A DNA stretch of 19,232 nucleotides from Candidatus Omnitrophota bacterium (GTDB taxonomy: Bacteria; Omnitrophota; Gorgyraeia; Gygaellales; Profunditerraquicolaceae), in NCBI GenBank assembly GCA_023228185.1, contig JALOBQ010000010.1:1-19232 (forward strand). Direction: 5' to 3'. The notes under the pieces were generated by a model that was given only the letters and a program-made list of their open reading frames with translations, was not told the DNA's origin and did no database searches. Both the position numbers and the translations under genes were made by a program. Each line of letters starts with the position of its first letter. Positions within the stretch are counted from its first letter, which is position 1. Shown piece by piece: positions 15,173 through 19,232 of the stretch.

Positions 15173-16125
15173 TTAAAATTGGCCTGACAATAGGCGATCC
15201 TTCCGGCATTGGCCCGGCAATAGCTTTAAAAGCGATACAACAGCTTAACGGGTTTGCCAGGTTTACGGTTATCGGCAATAGTTTTGTCCTGAAAAAATCC
15301 TGCCCAGCAAAAAAATTCCAATTACCAGGCGCTGATCTTGTTGATATCGATAATATCAATAAAAATAAATTTTCTTTCGGTAGGATCAAAGCAGAATACG
15401 GCAAAGCTTCAATCGAATATTTAGATCAAGCGCTCGCGTTATTGCGCTGCGGCAAGATTGATTGCCTGGTAACTTGCCCGGTTTCAAAAGAGGCGGTTAA
15501 TCTATCGGGCAAAAAATTTTCCGGCCATACCAAGTATTTAAGTTCCGCCTGCGATTGCCCGGATACAGTGATGTTATTATTAAACGACCGGCTTAAATTT
15601 TGCCTGCTTAGCCAGCATCTTGCGCTTAAAAATGTCGCCGGATATTTAAACAAACAAATTATCGAAAATACTGTCTACCAATCCGCTTTAGGGTTAAAAA
15701 AACTTTTTCGCATAGCGCACCCGAGGTTTGTTTTTTGCGGTTTAAATCCGCATGCTTCAGATAATGGCGTGATCGGAAGAGAAGAGCCGGAGTTGATTAT
15801 CCCGGCAATTAAAAGTTTAAAAAAGAAACTTAAAAAAACTTCTATCTGCGGGCCGTTTTCAGCTGATATTGCTATCGCGCAAGCGGTATCCGGTAAATTT
15901 GATTGCGTGGTCGCCGCTTATCATGACCAGGCATTGATCGCTTTAAAATTAACCGGGCCTGAGAGCGGAGTGAATTTAACTTTAGGATTGCCTTTTGTAC
16001 GCACTTCCCCTTTACACGGCACAGCAATTGATATCGCCGGCAATTGGAAGTTATCCGACCCGTCTTCGTTAATTGCCGCCATAAAACTAGCCGTAAAATG
16101 CACGCGAAACCTAAAAAAAGCTTAG
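15169..16125 (+). CDS. pdxA: 4-hydroxythreonine-4-phosphate dehydrogenase
   Basis: NAD-dependent step of the DXP-dependent pyridoxal phosphate pathway. 318 residues. Signatures: LTIGDPSGIGPAIALKAI at the N-terminus, VTCPVSKEAV, FSGHTKYLS, FCGLNPHASDNG.IGREE, GPFSADIA, AAYHDQALIALK and TSPLHGTAIDIAGN. The three metal-binding His residues are those in SGHT, YHDQ and PLHGTA. The ATG overlaps the surA stop (ATGA), implying coupled translation. The gene overlaps ksgA by 28 nt. The order surA-pdxA-ksgA matches E. coli. Confidence 0.96.
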   Translation: MIKIGLTIGDPSGIGPAIALKAIQQLNGFARFTVIGNSFVLKKSCPAKKFQLPGADLVDIDNINKNKFSFGRIKAEYGKASIEYLDQALALLRCGKIDCLVTCPVSKEAVNLSGKKFSGHTKYLSSACDCPDTVMLLLNDRLKFCLLSQHLALKNVAGYLNKQIIENTVYQSALGLKKLFRIAHPRFVFCGLNPHASDNGVIGREEPELIIPAIKSLKKKLKKTSICGPFSADIAIAQAVSGKFDCVVAAYHDQALIALKLTGPESGVNLTLGLPFVRTSPLHGTAIDIAGNWKLSDPSSLIAAIKLAVKCTRNLKKA

Positions 16126-16913
16126 GCCAGAATTTCCTGGTTGATAAGAACATCCGGGCCAAAATTGTCTCCGCTTGTTCTTTTATGCCGGAAGATATAC
16201 TGTTTGAGGTCGGCTCAGGCAGAGGGGAACTTACGCTTTTGTTTTCGACGCAGGTTAAAAAATTATTTAGCGTGGAAATTGACTCACGGCTATATGATGA
16301 TTTACAGGTTAAGCTGTCTAGCTGTTCAAATTGCCTGCTTGTAAAAGCGGATATCTTAAAAATTAATTTAGCGCAGTTTTTGGCCGAGCAGAAAGTAAGT
16401 AAAAAAATCAAGATTTTCGGCAATATTCCTTATTATATCTCCAGCCCGTTAATTGAATATTTTATAAACTACCGGGATCTGATTGACGAGATTTTTATCA
16501 CCGTGCAAAAAGAATATGCCCAGCGGCTGGTTGCTTCAGCCGGAAGCAAAGCCTATGGATCCTTAAGTTGTTTCGCGCAATATTATCTTCAGGCGAAGCC
16601 GCTTTTTCATATCAGCAAAAATTCTTTTTATCCGGCGCCAAAAGTCGATTCATCTTTTTTAAGCCTTAAGCCAAGAAGCAAAAAAAATTATTTGGTTTGC
16701 GATGAGCAGCTTTTCTTTAAGATTATTCGCGGCGCCTTTAACCAGCGCAGGAAGACTTTGAGAAACAGTTTGGAAGATATTGTCCCGCAAGGCGTGCTAG
16801 AAGGGTTTTTAAAACAAGCGGGCCTGGATAAAAATATCCGGCCGGAATCTTTAAATTTGGGCGAATTCGCGGCTTTGAGTAACTATATGAAAAAAATGAT
16901 AAAAAAAGGTTGA
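16098..16913 (+). CDS. rsmA: 16S rRNA dimethyladenosine transferase
   Basis: RsmA (KsgA) dimethylates two adjacent adenines (A1518 and A1519 in E. coli numbering) near the 16S rRNA 3' end late in 30S assembly. 271 residues from ATG 16098, which gives the family N-terminus HAKPKKSLGQNFLVDKNI; an in-frame ATG 54 nt upstream would add 18 unrelated residues from the pdxA frame. SAM-binding motif I is FEVGSGRGELT (37-46; usually GPGxG). Then SVEID, ADILKIN and the target-base motif NIPYYISSP (109-117), followed by VQKEYAQRL and YPAPKVDSS. Start overlap with pdxA is 28 nt and there is no clear ribosome site. Its stop codon lies within the -35 box of the next promoter. Confidence 0.95.
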   Translation: MHAKPKKSLGQNFLVDKNIRAKIVSACSFMPEDILFEVGSGRGELTLLFSTQVKKLFSVEIDSRLYDDLQVKLSSCSNCLLVKADILKINLAQFLAEQKVSKKIKIFGNIPYYISSPLIEYFINYRDLIDEIFITVQKEYAQRLVASAGSKAYGSLSCFAQYYLQAKPLFHISKNSFYPAPKVDSSFLSLKPRSKKNYLVCDEQLFFKIIRGAFNQRRKTLRNSLEDIVPQGVLEGFLKQAGLDKNIRPESLNLGEFAALSNYMKKMIKKG

Positions 16914-16938
16914 CAAGAATATTTCTTTAGTATATACT
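16910..16938 (+). promoter_or_regulatory. Consensus-like sigma-70 promoter for the tRNA/secE/rpl unit
   Basis: TTGACA (16910-16915), a 17-bp spacer, and TATACT (16933-16938): a perfect -35 box, ideal spacing and a -10 box with one change from TATAAT. Predicted start of transcription is near 16945. The TGA stop of rsmA occupies bases 2-4 of the -35 box. It faces the two tRNA genes and the secE-nusG-rplK-rplA run, which need strong expression. It is the only strong promoter I could see in the window. Confidence 0.88.
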
Positions 16939-16944
16939 CATTCA

Positions 16945-17074
16945 CTCTGAAGATTTCCCTATGTTTCACAGCATAATTTTGTTTTAAATTGCTGATTTAA
17001 GAGCAGATTTGATGTTCTTAAAAGGTGGGGTTTTTTTATATTATTAATTTTACTGAGGGCTCATAGTGCTTGCT
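16945..17074 (+). promoter_or_regulatory. Leader of about 130 nt before tRNA-Thr
   Basis: AT-rich transcribed leader with no protein-coding potential worth calling. Two weak hairpins are visible: AGCA-ATTT with AAAT-TGCT (16970-16993, one 2-nt bulge) and TTAAGAGC with GTTCTTAA (16997-17021, one G-U pair). A G-rich segment and a run of seven T (17031-17037) follow the second hairpin 9 nt away, too far for a normal terminator. It may be a 5' processing leader for the tRNA or a weak attenuator. No known riboswitch or boxA-like site on the sense strand is recognised. Confidence 0.4.
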
Positions 17075-17147
17075 GCTGGAGTAGCTCAGTTGGCAGAGCA
17101 CGTCCTTGGTAAGGACGGGGTCACGAGTTCAATTCTCGTCTCCAGCT
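17075..17147 (+). tRNA. trnT: tRNA-Thr (anticodon GGT)
   Basis: 73-nt cloverleaf: 7-bp acceptor stem GCTGGAG/CTCCAGC, D-stem GCTC/GAGC with loop AGTTGGCA, anticodon stem CGTCC/GGACG with loop TTGGTAA giving anticodon GGT (reads ACC and ACU), T-stem ACGAG/CTCGT with loop TTCAATT, and discriminator T. The 3' CCA is not encoded. It lies first in the operon, 15 nt before rpmG, so RNase P and 3' processing would release it from the mRNA. Confidence 0.97.
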
Positions 17148-17162
17148 TAAATAAAAATAAAT

Positions 17163-17312
17163 ATGCGTGAGACAATCACATTAGAGTGTACGGTTTGCAA
17201 AAGCAGAAATTACACGACGAAGAAGAATAAAAAGTTGCATCAGGATAGACTTGAGATAAACAAGTTCTGCAACGCCTGTCATAAACATACCCCGCATAAG
17301 GAAATTAAGTAA
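17163..17312 (+). CDS. rpmG: 50S ribosomal protein bL33 (zinc-ribbon type)
   Basis: Small 50S protein near the E site, 49 residues. The translation reads [20 protein letters not shown], a lysine-rich middle, then [16 protein letters not shown]. Two CxxC pairs (C9/C12 and C36/C39) mark the zinc-binding form. Start is ATG 17163, 15 nt after tRNA-Thr, with only A/T-rich sequence and no Shine-Dalgarno sequence before it. The position upstream of tRNA-Trp-secE-nusG is common for rpmG. Confidence 0.94.
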   Translation: MRETITLECTVCKSRNYTTKKNKKLHQDRLEINKFCNACHKHTPHKEIK

Positions 17313-17354
17313 GGCCACGACTTATCGAACGAAGCGAGATAAGTCGTTTTGGCC
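17313..17354. repeat. Palindromic element between rpmG and tRNA-Trp (first hairpin)
   Basis: GGCC-ACGACTTATC (17313-17326), an 11-nt loop GAACGAAGCGA, then GATAAGTCGT (17338-17347), TTT, and GGCC (17351-17354): a 10-bp perfect stem with a 4-bp outer extension across a TTT bulge. It begins directly after the rpmG stop. The short T-run inside the arm makes it only a poor terminator candidate, and termination here would cut off secE-nusG-rplK. It looks like a small intergenic palindromic repeat. Confidence 0.75.
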
Positions 17355-17360
17355 GCACTT

Positions 17361-17416
17361 ATCCTGGCGAATACGTAAAAATTAGTTCGAAATTTTTACC
17401 TGCTTTGAGTCAGGAT
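17361..17416. repeat. Second nested hairpin between rpmG and tRNA-Trp
   Basis: Outer arms ATCCTG (17361-17366) and CAGGAT (17411-17416) enclose a perfect 9-bp AT-rich hairpin, GTAAAAATT (17375-17383) with AATTTTTAC (17391-17399) and loop AGTTCGA. It follows the first hairpin after 6 nt and ends 21 nt before tRNA-Trp. The two together fill most of the rpmG-tRNA-Trp gap and may be one composite element. Confidence 0.65.
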
Positions 17417-17437
17417 GGGAATGAGAAAGTTAATTTT

Positions 17438-17508
17438 AGGGGCGTCGGTTAATGGCAAACCAACGGTCTCCAAAACCGTGACTGCAGGTTCAAGTCCTGC
17501 CGCTCCTG
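17438..17508 (+). tRNA. trnW: tRNA-Trp (anticodon CCA)
   Basis: 71-nt cloverleaf: acceptor AGGGGCG/CGCTCCT (one G-T pair), D-stem GGTT/AACC, anticodon stem ACGGT/ACCGT with loop CTCCAAA giving anticodon CCA (UGG codons), T-stem GCAGG/CCTGC with loop TTCAAGT, and discriminator G as expected for tRNA-Trp. CCA is not encoded. It sits immediately before secE, a widespread bacterial arrangement. Confidence 0.97.
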
Positions 17509-17546
17509 TAGTTTTAAGGAGAGAGCGGCTTGAATAAATAGGTAAA

Positions 17547-17738
17547 ATGAATATTATCGCTAAACCGGTTAATTTTGTTAAGGAAGTACGCGCTGAATTA
17601 AGTAAAGTCGCCTGGTCAACGCGCAAAGAACTTTTAGCTTCTACGGTTTTGGTGATATGCGTAACAGTGATTATGTCTGTTTTTATCGGAGTGGTGGATT
17701 TAGGATTATCTAAAATTTTGAGGCTGGTATTCAGATGA
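17547..17738 (+). CDS. secE: Preprotein translocase subunit SecE
   Basis: Essential clamp subunit of the SecYEG channel. 63 residues, the single-span short form. An amphipathic helix FVKEVRAELSKVAWSTRKEL (about 10-29) carries the conserved E-L-x-K-V-x-W-x-T-R-K-E motif, followed by one transmembrane segment at about 32-55. The ribosome site is weak (AGGT 5-6 nt upstream). It overlaps nusG by 4 nt (ATGA), so the two are likely translationally coupled. Confidence 0.95.
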   Translation: MNIIAKPVNFVKEVRAELSKVAWSTRKELLASTVLVICVTVIMSVFIGVVDLGLSKILRLVFR

Positions 17739-18262
17739 AAAAGTGGTACGTGGTGCACGCGCAAACAGGTTTGGAAGAAAAGGTAAAGAATTCTTTGGAA
17801 AAGAAGATCGCCGCTGAAGGTATCGCGGATTTAATTTCCAGCGTGGTAATTCCTACCGAACAGATCTCCGAAGTGCGCTCCGGCAAGAAGAAGATTACTC
17901 AGAGGAAATTTTTTCCCGGTTATCTGCTCGTGGAAATGCAGCTGAACGAGAAGACTTACCTCTTTGTGAAGAATTCGCCCGGCGTTACCGGTTTTATCGG
18001 TTTAGGAAGAAAACCCGTGCCCCTGCCGCAAGAAGAAGTTGATAACATTCTCAAACGCACCAAAGAAACTGCCGCAAAACCCAGCCCGAAAATAGTTTTT
18101 CAAAAAGATGAACAAGTTAGAGTTAACGAAGGCCCATTTTTAAATTTTAACGGCACTATTGAAGAAGTATACCCCGAAAAAGGTAAAATTAAAGTCAGCA
18201 TATCCATCTTCGGCCGCTCCACGCCGGTAGAGTTGGAGTACTGGCAAGTGGAAAAGGTGTAA
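17735..18262 (+). CDS. nusG: Transcription termination/antitermination factor NusG
   Basis: Binds RNA polymerase clamp and affects elongation, Rho termination and transcription-translation coupling. 175 residues. The NGN domain starts [20 protein letters not shown] and contains [11 protein letters not shown] and [10 protein letters not shown]. The KOW domain (about 122-175) reads [20 protein letters not shown] and ends [10 protein letters not shown]. The length is normal, with no insert domain. The start codon overlaps the secE stop. rplK starts 2 nt after its stop, with the rplK ribosome site (AAAAGGTG) inside the nusG end. Confidence 0.97.
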   Translation: MKKWYVVHAQTGLEEKVKNSLEKKIAAEGIADLISSVVIPTEQISEVRSGKKKITQRKFFPGYLLVEMQLNEKTYLFVKNSPGVTGFIGLGRKPVPLPQEEVDNILKRTKETAAKPSPKIVFQKDEQVRVNEGPFLNFNGTIEEVYPEKGKIKVSISIFGRSTPVELEYWQVEKV

Positions 18263-18264
18263 AT

Positions 18265-18690
18265 ATGGCAAAAGCAATCAAAGCACAGATTAAATTACAT
18301 GTTCCGGCAGCGCAGGCGAATCCCGCTCCGCCGGTAGGACCGGCATTAGGCCAGCATGGCGTGAATATCATGCAGTTTTGCAAACAATTTAACGATCAGA
18401 CTAAAGGCCGCGACGGGTTGATTTTACCTGTAGTTATTTCTGTTTTTGAAGATAGAACCTTTACCTTTATTATAAAGAGCCCGCCATCTTCAGTTTTATT
18501 GAAGCGCGCGGCCAATCTTGCCAAAGCATCAGGCGTCAGCGGCAAAGAGACGATCGGCAAAGTAAGCAAAAAGCAAATTGAAGAAATCGCGCAGTTAAAA
18601 CTGCCTGATTTAAATACGGATAGCCTGCAGAAGGCAATTAAAATAATTGAAGGCACAGCCCGCAGTATGGGTATTGCCGTTGAAGGATAA
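18265..18690 (+). CDS. rplK: 50S ribosomal protein uL11
   Basis: Forms the stalk base at the GTPase centre and is needed for RelA activation. 141 residues, the usual length. The N-terminal domain has [20 protein letters not shown] and [14 protein letters not shown]; the rRNA-binding C-terminal domain has [11 protein letters not shown] and the final [12 protein letters not shown]. The proline-rich [13 protein letters not shown] hinge is intact. It follows nusG after 2 nt and precedes rplA by 2 nt. Confidence 0.98.
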   Translation: MAKAIKAQIKLHVPAAQANPAPPVGPALGQHGVNIMQFCKQFNDQTKGRDGLILPVVISVFEDRTFTFIIKSPPSSVLLKRAANLAKASGVSGKETIGKVSKKQIEEIAQLKLPDLNTDSLQKAIKIIEGTARSMGIAVEG

Positions 18691-18692
18691 AA

Positions 18693-19232
18693 ATGAAAAC
18701 TCCCAGCAAAAGATATCAAGAAGCCAGTAAGCAGGTTGACGTAAACAAAGTCTATCAGTTAAAAGAAGCGATCACTTTGCTGAAAACACTGCCGAAGCCT
18801 AAATTTGACAGTTCAGTGGATTTGCATTTTAATTTGGCCGTGGATATAAAAAAGAGCGACCAAATGATCCGTGGTACGGTTGTCCTGCCCCATGGCACAG
18901 GCAAAAAGATCAAGGTCGCCGTTTTCTGTAAAGGAGAACATGAGCGCCTTGCCCGCGAAGCGCACGCTGATTTCGTCGGTGGGATCGACCTGATTGAAAA
19001 AGTTTCCGCCGGATTCCTTGATTTCGATTGTTCAATCGCAACTCCGGATATGATGAAAGATTTAAGTAAATTAGGCAAGATCCTTGGCCCGCGCGGCCTG
19101 ATGCCCAGCCCTAAAACAGGCACCGTAACTAATGATATCGTCAAAGCCATTGAAGATGTGCGTAAAGGTAAAGTGGAGTTTCGCGTGGATAAACAGGGCG
19201 GGATTCATTTAGCCGTAGGTAAAATTTCTTTT
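18693..19232 (+). CDS. rplA: 50S ribosomal protein uL1 (3' end outside window)
   Basis: Stalk protein that binds 23S rRNA at the E site and, in many bacteria, represses translation of its own L11-L1 message. 180 codons are visible of about 230, reading MKTPSKRYQEASKQVD, then FDSSVDLHFNLAVDIKKSDQ, VRGTVVLP-like RGTVVLPHGTGK and the strongly conserved GKILGPRGLMPSPKTGTVT. The ribosome site AAGGA lies about 5 nt before ATG 18693. The reading frame runs off the window edge without a stop. Confidence 0.97.
   Translation, partial: MKTPSKRYQEASKQVDVNKVYQLKEAITLLKTLPKPKFDSSVDLHFNLAVDIKKSDQMIRGTVVLPHGTGKKIKVAVFCKGEHERLAREAHADFVGGIDLIEKVSAGFLDFDCSIATPDMMKDLSKLGKILGPRGLMPSPKTGTVTNDIVKAIEDVRKGKVEFRVDKQGGIHLAVGKISF

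Noticed and set aside
16044..16097. ATG 16044 as the rsmA start
   Set aside because: The 18 extra residues overlap conserved pdxA codons and do not match the RsmA N-terminus, which begins at 16098.
16991..17004. boxA-like TGCTCTTAAA sequence in the leader
   Set aside because: It reads only on the - strand and so would not be in the transcript of this operon.
16961..17047. Two micro-ORFs (8 and 11 codons) in the tRNA-Thr leader as a leader peptide
   Set aside because: Neither has a ribosome site, and they lack any run of regulatory codons such as Trp or Thr.
17396..17764. 122-codon open frame on the - strand across tRNA-Trp and secE
   Set aside because: It runs antisense through a tRNA gene and a conserved secE and has no protein-family features.
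18755..19150. 131-codon open frame on the - strand inside rplA
   Set aside because: It is antisense to strongly conserved L1 codons and has no independent support.

Overview
The window is a dense stretch of bacterial chromosome. Every confident gene lies on the + strand and the gaps are mostly under 110 bases. The organism looks Gram-negative: it has a SurA-type periplasmic chaperone with a signal peptide, a lipobox lipoprotein with a peptidoglycan-binding domain, and SecDF/YajC. AT-rich coding sequence, genes split by small palindromic and minisatellite-like repeats, and a secDF fusion remind me of uncultured candidate phyla such as Omnitrophota (OP3). That placement is an impression, not a demonstration.

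Layout. (1) 1-2995: the 3' end of recX, then alaS. alaS carries a 76-bp GC-rich palindromic element inserted in frame. (2) 3021-7924: a histidine cluster hisD-hisB-hisH-hisA-[lipoprotein]-hisF-hisI. It covers IGP synthase (HisH+HisF), HisA, HisB, HisI and HisD; hisG, hisE, hisC and a histidinol-phosphatase are not in the window. (3) 8013-9491: trpE with no trp neighbours. (4) 9527-12303: rpsP, yajC and a fused secDF. (5) 12367-16913: a shortened mfd-like translocase gene, then surA-pdxA-ksgA(rsmA) in the order known from E. coli, all overlapping at their ends. (6) 16910-19232: a consensus-like sigma-70 promoter starting inside the ksgA stop codon, a leader of about 130 nt, tRNA-Thr(GGT), rpmG, a palindromic intergenic element, tRNA-Trp(CCA), secE-nusG-rplK and the start of rplA, the usual head of the rpl-rpo transcription unit.

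Most genes are standard housekeeping functions. No new defence or biosynthetic system is evident. The unusual content is structural: a palindromic element turned into about 26 residues of an essential tRNA synthetase; an Mfd homologue that keeps the RNA-polymerase-interaction and translocase modules but lacks D1a, D2, D3 and D7; a HisB with one apparent metal-ligand substitution; a hisI stop codon that lies inside a 17-bp tandem repeat; two hairpins placed 12-14 nt before start codons that lack a Shine-Dalgarno sequence; and a tRNA-Thr/rpmG/tRNA-Trp arrangement without tuf. Comparisons with known families are from memory; no database search was run.
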